Assembly (NCBI GenBank): GCA_947623455.1
Contig: OX392540.1
Span: forward strand, 8,883,432-8,947,431
Reading direction: 5' to 3'
Source: Mimachlamys varia
Lineage: Eukaryota > Mollusca > Bivalvia > Pectinida > Pectinidae
DNA length: 64,000 nucleotides
The position numbers and the translations under genes were made by a program. Positions 22,865 to 35,800 of the stretch are shown here, piece by piece. The notes under the pieces were generated by a model. That model ran no database searches, was not told where the DNA came from, and saw only the letters and a list, made by a program, of their open reading frames with translations. Position 1 is the first letter of the stretch; each line of letters opens with the position of its first letter.

Positions 22865-25558
22865 AAGTCTGCCAGTCCTGTTTTAAGAGTTTCCCTCCTG
22901 TCCTGTTTACATAAACACATGGAGTCTGCCAGTTCTGTATTCAGTTTCCTTCCTGTCCTGTTTACATAAACACATGGAGTCTGCCAGTTCTGTATTCAGA
23001 GTTCCCCTCCTGTCCTGTTCACATGAACACATGGAGTCTGCCTGTCCTGTATTCAAAGTTTCCCTCCTGCTCTGTTGACATGAACACATGAAGTCTGCCA
23101 GTCCTGTATTCAGCGTTTCCCTCCTGTCTTGTTTACATGAACACATGTAGTCTGCCTGTCCTGTATTCAGAGTTTCCCTTCTTTCCTGTATTCAGAGTTT
23201 CCCTCCTTTCCTGTTTACATGAAAACATGAAGTCTGTCTGTTCTGTATTCAGAGTTTCCCTCTTGTCTTGTTTACATGAACACATGGAGTCTGCCTGTCC
23301 TGTATTCAGAGTTTCCCTCCTGTCTTGTATTCAGAGTTTCCCTCCTGTCCTGTTTAGACGAACACATTAAGTCTGCCAGTCCTGTATTCAAAGTTTACCT
23401 CCTGTCCTGTATTCAGAATTTCCCTCCTGTCCTGTTTACATGAACAAATGAAGTCTGCCAGTCCTGTATTCCAAGTTTCCGTCCTGTCCTGTATTCAGAG
23501 TTTCCCTCCTGTCCTGTTTACACGAACACATTAAGTCTGCCAGTCCTGTATTCAGAGTTTCCCTCCTGTCCTGTATTCAGAGTTTCCCTCCTGTCCTGTT
23601 TACAGGAACACATGAAGTCTGCCTGTCCTGTATTCAGAGTTTCCCTCCTGTCCTGTTTAAATGAACACATGAAGTCTGCTTGTCCTGTATTCAGAGTTTC
23701 CCTCCTGTACTGTATTCAGAGTTTCCCTCCTTTCCTGTTTATATGACCACATGAAGTCTGCCTGTCCTGTATTCAGAGTTTCCCTCTTGTTCTGTTTACA
23801 TGAACACATGAAGTCTGCCAGTCCTGTATTCAGTGTTTCCCTCCTGTCCTGTTTACATGAACACATGGAGTCTGCCTGTCCTGTATTCAAAGTTTCACTC
23901 CTGTTCTGTTGACATGAACACATGAAGTCTGTCAGTCCTGTATTCAGCGTTTCCCTCCTGTCTTGTTTACATGAACACATGTAGTCTGCCTGTCTTGTAT
24001 TCAGAGTTTCCCTCTTGTCTTGTTTACATGAACACATGGAGTCTGCCTGTCCTGTATTCAGAGTTTCCCTCCTGTCTTGTATTCAGAGTTTCCCTCCTGT
24101 CCTGTTTAGACGAAAACATTAAGTCTGCCAGTCCTGTATTCAGAGTTTCCCTCCTGTCTTGTATTTAGAGTTTCCCTCCTGTCCTGTTAACACGAACACA
24201 TAAAGTCTCTCAGTCCTGTATACAGAGTTTCCATCCTGTCCTGTATTCAGAGTTTCTCTCCTGTCCTGTTTACATGAACACATGAAGTCTGCCAGTCCTG
24301 TATTCAAAGTTTCCGTCCTGTCCTGTATTCAGAGTTTCCCTCCTGTCCTGTATTCAGAGTTTCCCTTCTGTCCTATTTACAGGAACACATGGAGTCTGCC
24401 TGTCCTGTATTCAGAGTTAACCTCCTTTCCTGTATTCAGAGTTTCCCTCCTTTCCTGTTTACATGAACACATGAAGTCTGCCAGTCCTGTTTTAAGAGTT
24501 TCCCTCCTGTCCTGTTTACATAAACACATGGAGTCTGCCAGTTCTGTATTCAGTTTCCTTCCTGTCCTGTTTACATAAACACATGGAGTCTGCCAGTTCT
24601 GTATTCAGAGTTTCCCTCCTGTCCTGTTCACATGAACACATGGAGTCTGCCTGTCCTGTATTCAAAGTTTCCCTCCTGTTCTGTTGACATGAACACATGA
24701 AGTCTGCCAGTCCTGTATTCAGCGTTTCCCTCCTGTCTTGTTTACATGAACACATGTAGTCTGCCTGTCCTGTATTCAGAGTTTCCCTTCTTTCCTGTAT
24801 TCAGAGTTTCCCTCCTTTCCTGTTTACATGAAAACATGAAGTCTGTCTGTTCTGTATTCAGAGTTTCCCTCTTGTCTTGTTTACATGAACACATGGAGTC
24901 TGCCTGTCCTGTATTCAGAGTTTCCCTCCTGTCTTGTATTCAGAGTTTCCCTCCTGTCCTGTTTAGACGAACACATTAAGTCTGCCAGTCCTGTATTCAA
25001 AGTTTACCTCCTGTCCTGTATTCAGAATTTTCCTCCTGTCCTGTTTACATGAACAAATGAAGTCTGCCAGTCCTGTATTCCAAGTTTCCGTCCTGTCCTG
25101 TATTCAGAGTTTCCCTCCTGTCCTGTTTACACGAACACATTAAGTCTGCCAGTCCTGTATTCAGAGTTTCCCTCCTGTCCTGTATTCAGAGTTTCCCTCC
25201 TGTCCTGTTTACAGGAACACATGAAGTCTGCCAGTCCTGTATTCAGAGTTTCCCTCCTGTCCTGTTTAAATGAACACATGAAGTCTGCTTGTCCTGTATT
25301 CAGAGTTTCCCTCCTGTACTGTATTCAGAGTTTCCCTCCTTTCCTGTTTATATGACCACATGAAGTCTGCCTGTCCTGTATTCAGAGTTTCCCTCTTGTT
25401 CTGTTTACATGAACACATGAAGTCTGCCAGTCCTGTATTCAGTGTTTCCCTCCTGTCCTGTTTACATGAACACATGGAGTCTGCCTGTCCTGTATTCAAA
25501 GTTTCCCTCCTGTTCTGTTGACATGAACACATGAAGTCTGCCAGTCCTGTATTCAGAG
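22580..25558. repeat. 2,979-bp tandem duplication, unit 1
   Basis: Landmarks 22672, 22907, 23137, 23657, 23971, 24282 and 24516 recur 2,979 bp later at 25651, 25886, 26116, 26636, 26950, 27261 and 27495. The length fits 44 long plus 19 short units minus two 2-bp deletions. It contains another copy of the sequence at the start of the window (offset 23,604 bp). Shared rare forms include GAGTTCCCCTCC near 23,000 and CTGCTCTGTTGAC near 23,067, repeated near 25,979 and 26,046. Confidence 0.87.
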
Positions 25559-28537
25559 TTTCCCTCCTGTCTTGTTTACATGAACACATGAAGTCTGCCT
25601 GTCCTGTATTCAGAGTTTCTCTTCTGTCCTGTATTCAGAGTTTACCTCCTTTACTGTTTACATGAAAACATGAAGTCTGTCTGTCTTGTATTCAGAGTTT
25701 CCCTCCTGTTCTGTTTACATGAATACATGAAGTCTGCCTGTCCTGTATTCAAAGTTTCCCTCCTGTTCTGTTTACATGAACACATGAAGTCTGCCTGTCC
25801 TGTATTCAGAGTTTCCCTCCTTTCCTGTTTAAATGAACACATGAAGTCTGCCAGTCCTGTTTTAAGAGTTTCCCTCCTGTCCTGTTTACATAAACACATG
25901 GAGTCTGCCAGTTCTGTATTCAGTTTCCTTCCTGTCCTGTTTACATAAACACATGGAGTCTGCCAGTTCTGTATTCAGAGTTCCCCTCCTGTCCTGTTCA
26001 CATGAACACATGGAGTCTGCCTGTCCTGTATTCAAAGTTTCCCTCCTGCTCTGTTGACATGAACACATGAAGTCTGCCAGTCCTGTATTCAGCGTTTCCC
26101 TCCTGTCTTGTTTACATGAACACATGTAGTCTGCCTGTCCTGTATTCAGAGTTTCCCTTCTTTCCTGTATTCAGAGTTTCCCTCCTTTCCTGTTTACATG
26201 AAAACATGAAGTCTGTCTGTTCTGTATTCAGAGTTTCCCTCTTGTCTTGTTTACATGAACACATGGAGTCTGCCTGTCCTGTATTCAGAGTTTCCCTCCT
26301 GTCTTGTATTCAGAGTTTCCCTCCTGTCCTGTTTAGACGAACACATTAAGTCTGCCAGTCCTGTATTCAAAGTTTACCTCCTGTCCTGTATTCAGAATTT
26401 CCCTCCTGTCCTGTTTACATGAACAAATGAAGTCTGCCAGTCCTGTATTCCAAGTTTCCGTCCTGTCCTGTATTCAGAGTTTCCCTCCTGTCCTGTTTAC
26501 ACGAACACATTAAGTCTGCCAGTCCTGTATTCAGAGTTTCCCTCCTGTCCTGTATTCAGAGTTTCCCTCCTGTCCTGTTTACAGGAACACATGAAGTCTG
26601 CCTGTCCTGTATTCAGAGTTTCCCTCCTGTCCTGTTTAAATGAACACATGAAGTCTGCTTGTCCTGTATTCAGAGTTTCCCTCCTGTACTGTATTCAGAG
26701 TTTCCCTCCTTTCCTGTTTATATGACCACATGAAGTCTGCCTGTCCTGTATTCAGAGTTTCCCTCTTGTTCTGTTTACATGAACACATGAAGTCTGCCAG
26801 TCCTGTATTCAGTGTTTCCCTCCTGTCCTGTTTACATGAACACATGGAGTCTGCCTGTCCTGTATTCAAAGTTTCACTCCTGTTCTGTTGACATGAACAC
26901 ATGAAGTCTGTCAGTCCTGTATTCAGCGTTTCCCTCCTGTCTTGTTTACATGAACACATGTAGTCTGCCTGTCTTGTATTCAGAGTTTCCCTCTTGTCTT
27001 GTTTACATGAACACATGGAGTCTGCCTGTCCTGTATTCAGAGTTTCCCTCCTGTCTTGTATTCAGAGTTTCCCTCCTGTCCTGTTTAGACGAAAACATTA
27101 AGTCTGCCAGTCCTGTATTCAGAGTTTCCCTCCTGTCTTGTATTTAGAGTTTCCCTCCTGTCCTGTTAACACGAACACATAAAGTCTCTCAGTCCTGTAT
27201 ACAGAGTTTCCATCCTGTCCTGTATTCAGAGTTTCTCTCCTGTCCTGTTTACATGAACACATGAAGTCTGCCAGTCCTGTATTCAAAGTTTCCGTCCTGT
27301 CCTGTATTCAGAGTTTCCCTCCTGTCCTGTATTCAGAGTTTCCCTTCTGTCCTATTTACAGGAACACATGGAGTCTGCCTGTCCTGTATTCAGAGTTAAC
27401 CTCCTTTCCTGTATTCAGAGTTTCCCTCCTTTCCTGTTTACATGAACACATGAAGTCTGCCAGTCCTGTTTTAAGAGTTTCCCTCCTGTCCTGTTTACAT
27501 AAACACATGGAGTCTGCCAGTTCTGTATTCAGTTTCCTTCCTGTCCTGTTTACATAAACACATGGAGTCTGCCAGTTCTGTATTCAGAGTTTCCCTCCTG
27601 TCCTGTTCACATGAACACATGGAGTCTGCCTGTCCTGTATTCAAAGTTTCCCTCCTGTTCTGTTGACATGAACACATGAAGTCTGCCAGTCCTGTATTCA
27701 GCGTTTCCCTCCTGTCTTGTTTACATGAACACATGTAGTCTGCCTGTCCTGTATTCAGAGTTTCCCTTCTTTCCTGTATTCAGAGTTTCCCTCCTTTCCT
27801 GTTTACATGAAAACATGAAGTCTGTCTGTTCTGTATTCAGAGTTTCCCTCTTGTCTTGTTTACATGAACACATGGAGTCTGCCTGTCCTGTATTCAGAGT
27901 TTCCCTCCTGTCTTGTATTCAGAGTTTCCCTCCTGTCCTGTTTAGACGAACACATTAAGTCTGCCAGTCCTGTATTCAAAGTTTACCTCCTGTCCTGTAT
28001 TCAGAATTTTCCTCCTGTCCTGTTTACATGAACAAATGAAGTCTGCCAGTCCTGTATTCCAAGTTTCCGTCCTGTCCTGTATTCAGAGTTTCCCTCCTGT
28101 CCTGTTTACACGAACACATTAAGTCTGCCAGTCCTGTATTCAGAGTTTCCCTCCTGTCCTGTATTCAGAGTTTCCCTCCTGTCCTGTTTACAGGAACACA
28201 TGAAGTCTGCCAGTCCTGTATTCAGAGTTTCCCTCCTGTCCTGTTTAAATGAACACATGAAGTCTGCTTGTCCTGTATTCAGAGTTTCCCTCCTGTACTG
28301 TATTCAGAGTTTCCCTCCTTTCCTGTTTATATGACCACATGAAGTCTGCCTGTCCTGTATTCAGAGTTTCCCTCTTGTTCTGTTTACATGAACACATGAA
28401 GTCTGCCAGTCCTGTATTCAGTGTTTCCCTCCTGTCCTGTTTACATGAACACATGGAGTCTGCCTGTCCTGTATTCAAAGTTTCCCTCCTGTTCTGTTGA
28501 CATGAACACATGAAGTCTGCCAGTCCTGTATTCAGAG
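25559..28537. repeat. 2,979-bp tandem duplication, unit 2
   Basis: Second copy, joined at CAGAGTTTCCCTCCTGTC near 25,553-25,570. Its right-hand part from 26,584 on is also the start of the second large block. The stretch 25,559-26,583 therefore probably represents what lies upstream of position 1 in the first block. Confidence 0.85.
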
Positions 28538-31500
28538 TTTCCCTCCTTTCCTGTTTACATGAACACATGAAGTCTGCCAGTCCTGTTTTAAGAGTTTCCC
28601 TCCTGTCCTGTTTACATAAACACATGGAGTCTGCCAGTTCTGTATTCAGTTTCCTTCCTGTCCTGTTTACATAAACACATGGAGTCTGCCAGTTCTGTAT
28701 TCAGAGTTTCCCTCCTGTCCTGTTCACATGAACACATGGAGTCTGCCTGTCCTGTATTCAAAGTTTCCCTCCTGTTCTGTTGACATGAACACATGAAGTC
28801 TGCCAGTCCTGTATTCAGCGTTTCCCTCCTGTCTTGTTTACATGAACACATGTAGTCTGCCTGTCCTGTATTCAGAGTTTCCCTTCTTTCCTGTATTCAG
28901 AGTTTCCCTCCTTTCCTGTTTACATGAAAACATGAAGTCTGTCTGTTCTGTATTCAGAGTTTCCCTCTTGTCTTGTTTACATGAACACATGGAGTCTGCC
29001 TGTCCTGTATTCAGAGTTTCCCTCCTGTCTTGTATTCAGAGTTTCCCTCCTGTCCTGTTTAGACGAACACATTAAGTCTGCCAGTCCTGTATTCAAAGTT
29101 TACCTCCTGTCCTGTATTCAGAATTTTCCTCCTGTCCTGTTTACATGAACAAATGAAGTCTGCCAGTCCTGTATTCCAAGTTTCCGTCCTGTCCTGTATT
29201 CAGAGTTTCCCTCCTGTCCTGTTTACACGAACACATTAAGTCTGCCAGTCCTGTATTCAGAGTTTCCCTCCTGTCCTGTATTCAGAGTTTCCCTCCTGTC
29301 CTGTTTACAGGAACACATGAAGTCTGCCTGTCCTGTATTCAGAGTTTCTCTCCTGTCCTGTTTAAATGAACACATGAAGTCTGCTTGTCCTGTATTCAGA
29401 GTTTCCCTCCTGTACTGTATTCAGAGTTTCCCTCCTTTCCTGTTTATATGACCACATGAAGTCTGCCTGTCCTGTATTCAGAGTTTCCCTCTTGTTCTGT
29501 TTACATGAACACATGAAGTCTGCCAGTCCTGTATTCAGTGTTTCCCTCCTGTCCTGTTTACATGAACACATGGAGTCTGCCTGTCCTGTATTCAAAGTTT
29601 CACTCCTGTTCTGTTGACATGAACACATGAAGTCTGTCAGTCCTGTATTCAGCGTTTCCCTCCTGTCTTGTTTACATGAACACATGTAGTCTGCCTGTCT
29701 TGTATTCAGAGTTTCCCTCTTGTCTTGTTTACATGAACACATGGAGTCTGCCTGTCCTGTATTCAGAGTTTCCCTCCTGTCTTGTATTCAGAGTTTCCCT
29801 CCTGTCCTGTTTAGACGAAAACATTAAGTCTGCCAGTCCTGTATTCAGAGTTTCCCTCCTGTCTTGTATTTAGAGTTTCCCTCCTGTCCTGTTAACACGA
29901 ACACATAAAGTCTCTCAGTCCTGTATACAGAGTTTCCATCCTGTCCTGTATTCAGAGTTTCTCTCCTGTCCTGTTTACATGAACACATGAAGTCTGCCAG
30001 TCCTGTATTCAAAGTTTCCGTCCTGTCCTGTATTCAGAGTTTCCCTCCTGTCCTGTATTCAGAGTTTCCCTTCTGTCCTATTTACAGGAACACATGGAGT
30101 CTGCCTGTCCTGTATTCAGAGTTAACCTCCTTTCCTGTATTCAGAGTTTCCCTCCTTTCCTGTTTACATGAACACATGAAGTCTGCCAGTCCTGTTTTAA
30201 GAGTTTCCCTCCTGTCCTGTTTACATAAACACATGGAGTCTGCCAGTTCTGTATTCAGTTTCCTTCCTGTCCTGTTTACATAAACACATGGAGTCTGCCA
30301 GTTCTGTATTCAGAGTTTCCCTCCTGTCCTGTTCACATGAACACATGGAGTCTGCCTGTCCTGTATTCAAAGTTTCCCTCCTGTTCTGTTGACATGAACA
30401 CATGAAGTCTGCCAGTCCTGTATTCAGCGTTTCCCTCCTGTCTTGTTTACATGAACACATGTAGTCTGCCTGTCCTGTATTCAGAGTTTCCCTTCTTTCC
30501 TGTATTCAGAGTTTCCCTCCTTTCCTGTTTACATGAAAACATGAAGTCTGTCTGTTCTGTATTCAGAGTTTCCCTCTTGTCTTGTTTACATGAACACATG
30601 GAGTCTGCCTGTCCTGTATTCAGAGTTTCCCTCCTGTCTTGTATTCAGAGTTTCCCTCCTGTCCTGTTTAGACGAACACATTAAGTCTGCCAGTCCTGTA
30701 TTCAAAGTTTACCTCCTGTCCTGTATTCAGAATTTTCCTCCTGTCCTGTTTACATGAACAAATGAAGTCTGCCAGTCCTGTATTCCAAGTTTCCGTCCTG
30801 TCCTGTATTCAGAGTTTCCCTCCTGTCCTGTTTACACGAACACATTAAGTCTGCCAGTCCTGTATTCAGAGTTTCCCTCCTGTCCTGTATTCAGAGTTTC
30901 CCTCCTGTCCTGTTTACAGGAACACATGAAGTCTGCCAGTCCTGTATTCAGAGTTTCCCTCCTGTCCTGTTTAAATGAACACATGAAGTCTGCTTGTCCT
31001 GTATTCAGAGTTTCCCTCCTGTACTGTATTCAGAGTTTCCCTCCTTTCCTGTTTATATGACCACATGAAGTCTGCCTGTCCTGTATTCAGAGTTTCCCTC
31101 TTGTTCTGTTTACATGAACACATGAAGTCTGCCAGTCCTGTATTCAGTGTTTCCCTCCTGTCCTGTTTACATGAACACATGGAGTCTGCCTGTCCTGTAT
31201 TCAAAGTTTCCCTCCTGTTCTGTTGACATGAACACATGAAGTCTGCCAGTCCTGTATTCAGAGTTTCCCTCCTTTCCTGTTTACATGAACACATGAAGTC
31301 TGCCAGTCCTGTTTTAAGAGTTTCCCTCCTGTCCTGTTTACATAAACACATGGAGTCTGCCAGTTCTGTATTCAGTTTCCTTCCTGTCCTGTTTACATAA
31401 ACACATGGAGTCTGCCAGTTCTGTATTCAGAGTTTCCCTCCTGTCCTGTTCACATGAACACATGGAGTCTGCCTGTCCTGTATTCAAAGTTTCCCTCCTG

Positions 31501-32370
31501 TTCTGTTGACATGAACACATGAAGTCTGCCAGTCCTGTATTCAGCGTTTCCCTCCTGTCTTGTTTACATGAACACATGTAGTCTGCCTGTCCTGTATTCA
31601 GAGTTTCCCTTCTTTCCTGTATTCAGAGTTTCCCTCCTTTCCTGTTTACATGAAAACATGAAGTCTGTCTGTTCTGTATTCAGAGTTTCCCTCTTGTCTT
31701 GTTTACATGAACACATGGAGTCTGCCTGTCCTGTATTCAGAGTTTCCCTCCTGTCTTGTATTCAGAGTTTCCCTCCTGTCCTGTTTAGACGAACACATTA
31801 AGTCTGCCAGTCCTGTATTCAAAGTTTACCTCCTGTCCTGTATTCAGAATTTTCCTCCTGTCCTGTTTACATGAACAAATGAAGTCTGCCAGTCCTGTAT
31901 TCCAAGTTTCCGTCCTGTCCTGTATTCAGAGTTTCCCTCCTGTCCTGTTTACACGAACACATTAAGTCTGCCAGTCCTGTATTCAGAGTTTCCCTCCTGT
32001 CCTGTATTCAGAGTTTCCCTCCTGTCCTGTTTACAGGAACACATGAAGTCTGCCAGTCCTGTATTCAGAGTTTCCCTCCTGTCCTGTTTAAATGAACACA
32101 TGAAGTCTGCTTGTCCTGTATTCAGAGTTTCCCTCCTGTACTGTATTCAGAGTTTCCCTCCTTTCCTGTTTATATGACCACATGAAGTCTGCCTGTCCTG
32201 TATTCAGAGTTTCCCTCTTGTTCTGTTTACATGAACACATGAAGTCTGCCAGTCCTGTATTCAGTGTTTCCCTCCTGTCCTGTTTACATGAACACATGGA
32301 GTCTGCCTGTCCTGTATTCAAAGTTTCCCTCCTGTTCTGTTGACATGAACACATGAAGTCTGCCAGTCCT
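27411..32370. repeat. 2,726/1,117-bp HORs in copy 2
   Basis: Units equivalent to those at 828-5,787 lie at about 27,411-28,527, 28,528-29,644, 30,137-31,253 and 31,254-32,370. Landmarks 27495, 28612, 30221 and 31338 show alternating steps of 1,117 and 1,609 bp. The stretch holds no gene. Confidence 0.85.
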
Positions 32371-32847
32371 GTATTCAGAGTTTCCCTCCTTTCCTGTTTA
32401 CATGAAAACATGAAGTCTGTCTGTTCTGTATTCAGAGTTTCCCTCTTGTCTTGTTTACATGAACACATGGAGTCTGCCTGTCCTGTATTCAGAGTTTCCC
32501 TCCTGTCTTGTATTCAGAGTTTCCCTCCTGTCCTGTTTAGACGAACACATTAAGTCTGCCAGTCCTGTATTCAAAGTTTACCTCCTGTCCTGTATTCAGA
32601 ATTTCCCTCCTGTCCTGTTTACATGAACAAATGAAGTCTGCCAGTCCTGTATTCCAAGTTTCCGTCCTGTCCTGTATTCAGAGTTTCCCTCCTGTCCTGT
32701 TTACACGAACACATTAAGTCTGCCAGTCCTGTATTCAGAGTTTCCCTCCTGTCCTGTATTCAGAGTTTCCCTCCTGTCCTGTTTACAGGAACACATGAAG
32801 TCTGCCAGTCCTGTATTCAGAGTTTCCCTCCTGTCCTGTTTAAATGA

Positions 32848-35800
32848 ACACATGAAGTCTGTCTGTCCTGTATTCAGAGTTTCCCTCCTGTTCTGTTTAC
32901 ATGAACACATGAAGTCTGCCTGTCCTGTATTCAAAGTTTCCCTCTTCCCTCCTGTTCTGTTTACATGAACACATGAAGTCTGCCAGTCCTGTATCCAGAG
33001 TTTCCCTCCTGTCCTGTTTAAATGAACACATGAAGTCTGCTTGTCCTGTATTCAGAGTTTCCCTCCTGTACTGTATTCAGAGTTTCCCTCCTTTCCTGTT
33101 TATATGACCACATGAAGTCTGCCTGTCCTGTATTCAGAGTTTCCCTCTTGTTCTGTTTACATGAACACATGAAGTCTGCCAGTCCTGTATTCAGTGTTTC
33201 CCTCCTGTCCTGTTTACATGAACACATGGAGTCTGCCTGTCCTGTATTCAAAGTTTCCCTCCTGTTCTGTTGACATGAACACATGAAGTCTGCCAGTCCT
33301 GTATTCAGCGTTTCCTTCCTGTCTTGTTTACATGAACACATGTAGTCTGCCTGTCCTGTATTCAGAGTTTCCCTCTTGTCTTGTTTACATGAACACATGG
33401 AGTCTGCCTGTCCTGTATTCAAAGTTTACCTCCTGTCCTGTATTCAGAATTTCCCTCCTGTCCTGTTAACAGGAACAAATGAAGTCTGCCAGTCCTGTAT
33501 TCCAAGTTTCCGTCCTGTCCTGTATTCAGAGTTTCCCTCCTGTCCTGTTTACACGAACACATTAAGTCTGCCAGTCCTGTATTCAGAGTTTCCCTCCTGT
33601 CCTGTATTCAGAGTTTCCCTCCTGTCCTGATAATGAACACATGAAGTCTGCTTGTCCTGTATTCAGAGTTTCCCTCCTGTACTGTATTCAGAGTTTCCCT
33701 CCTTTCCTGTTTATAAGATCACATGAAGTCTGCCTGTCCTGTATTCAGAGTTTCCCTCTTGTTCTGTTTACACGAACACATGAAGTCTGCCAGTCCTGTA
33801 TTCAGTGTTTCCCTCCTGTCCTGTTTACATGAACACATGGAGTCTGCCTGTCCTGTATTCAAAGTTTCCCTCCTGTTCTGTTGACATGAACACATGAAGT
33901 CTGCCAGTCCTGTATTCAGCGTTTCCTTCCTGTCTTGTTTACATGAACACATGTAGTCTGCCTGTCCTGTATTCAGAGTTTCCCTTCTTTCCTGTATTCA
34001 GAGTTTACCTCCTTTCCTGTTTACATGAAAACATGAAGTCTGTCTGTCCTGTATTCAGAGTTTCCCTCCTGTTCTGTTTACATGAACACATGAAGTCTGC
34101 CTGTCTTGTATTCAAAGTTTCCCTCCTGTTCTGTTTACATGAACACATGAAGTCTGCCAGTCCTGTATCCAGAGTTTCCCTCCAGTCCTGTATTCAGACT
34201 TTCCCTCCTGTCTTGTTTACATGAACACATGAAGTCTGCCTGTCCTGTATTAAGAGTTTCTCTTCTTTCCTGTATTTAGAGTTTACCTCCTTTCCTGTTT
34301 ACATGAAAACATGAAGTCTGTCTGTCCTGTATTCAGAGTTTCCCTCCTGTTCTGTTTACATGAACACATGAAGTCTGCCTGTCCTGTATTCAAAGTTTCC
34401 CTCCTGTTCTGTTTACATGAACACATGAAGTCTGCCAGTCCTGTATCCAGAGTTTCCCTCCAGTCCTGTATTCAGACTTTCCCTCCTGTCTTGTTTACAT
34501 GAACACATGAAGTCTGCCTTTCCTGTATTCAGAGTTTCTCTTCTTTCCTGTATTCAGAGTTTCCCTCCTTTCCTGTTTACATGAAAACATGAAGTCTGTC
34601 TGTCCTGTATTCAGAGTTTCCCTCTTGTCTTGTTTACATGAACACATGGAGTCTGCCTGTCCTGTATTCAGAGTTTCCCTCCTGTCTTGTATTCAGAGTT
34701 TCCCTCCTGTCCTGTTTAGACGAAAACATTAAGTCTGCCAGTCCTGTATTCAGAGTTTCCCTCCTGTCTTGTATTTAGAGTTTCCCTCCTGTCCTGTTAA
34801 CACGAACACATAAAGTCTCTCAGTCCTGTATACAGAGTTTCCATCCTGTTCTGTATTCAGAGTTTCCCTCCTGTCCTGTTTACACGAACACATAAAGTCT
34901 CTCAGTCCTGTATACAGAGTTTCCGTCCTGTCCTGTATTCAGAGTTTCCCTCCTGTCCTGTATTCAGAGTTTCCCTTCTGTCCTGTTTACAGGAACACAT
35001 GGAGTCTGCCTGTCCTGTATTCAGAGTTAACCTCCTTTCCTGTACTCAGAGTTTCCCTCCTTTCCTGTTTACATGAACACATGAAGTCTGCCAGTCCTGT
35101 TTTAAGAGTTTCCCTCCTGTCCTGTTTACATAAACACATGGAGTCTGCCAGTTCTGTATTCAGTTTCCTTCCTGTCCTGTTTACATAAACACATAGAGTC
35201 TGCCAGTTCTGTATTCAGAGTTTCCCTCCTGTCCTGTTCACATGAACACATGGAGTCTGCCTGTCCTGTATTCAAAGTTTCCCTCTTGTTCTGTTTACAT
35301 GAACACATGAAGTCTGCCAGTCCTGTATTCAGTGTTTCCCTCCTGTCCTGTTTACATGAACACATGAAGTCTGCCAGTCCTGTATTCAGTGTTTCCCTCC
35401 TGTCCTGTTTACATGAACACATGGAGTCTGCCTGTCCTGTATTCAAAGTTTCCCTCCTGTTCTGTTGACATTAACACATGTAGTCTGCCTGTCCTGTATT
35501 CAGAGTTTCCCTCTTGTCTTGTTTACATGAACACATGGAGTCTGCCTGTCCTGTATTCAGAGTTTCCCTCCTGTCTTGCATTCAGAGTTTCCCTCCTGTC
35601 CTGTTTAGACGAACACATTAAGTCTGCCAGTCCTGTATTCAAAGTTTACCTCCTGTCCTGTATTCAGAATTTCCCTCTTGTCCTGTTTACATGAACAAAT
35701 GAAGTCTGCCAGTCCTGTATTCCAAGTTTCCGTCCTGTCCTGTATTCAGAGTTTCCCTTCTGTCCTGTTTACACGAACACATTAAGTCTGCCAGTCCTTT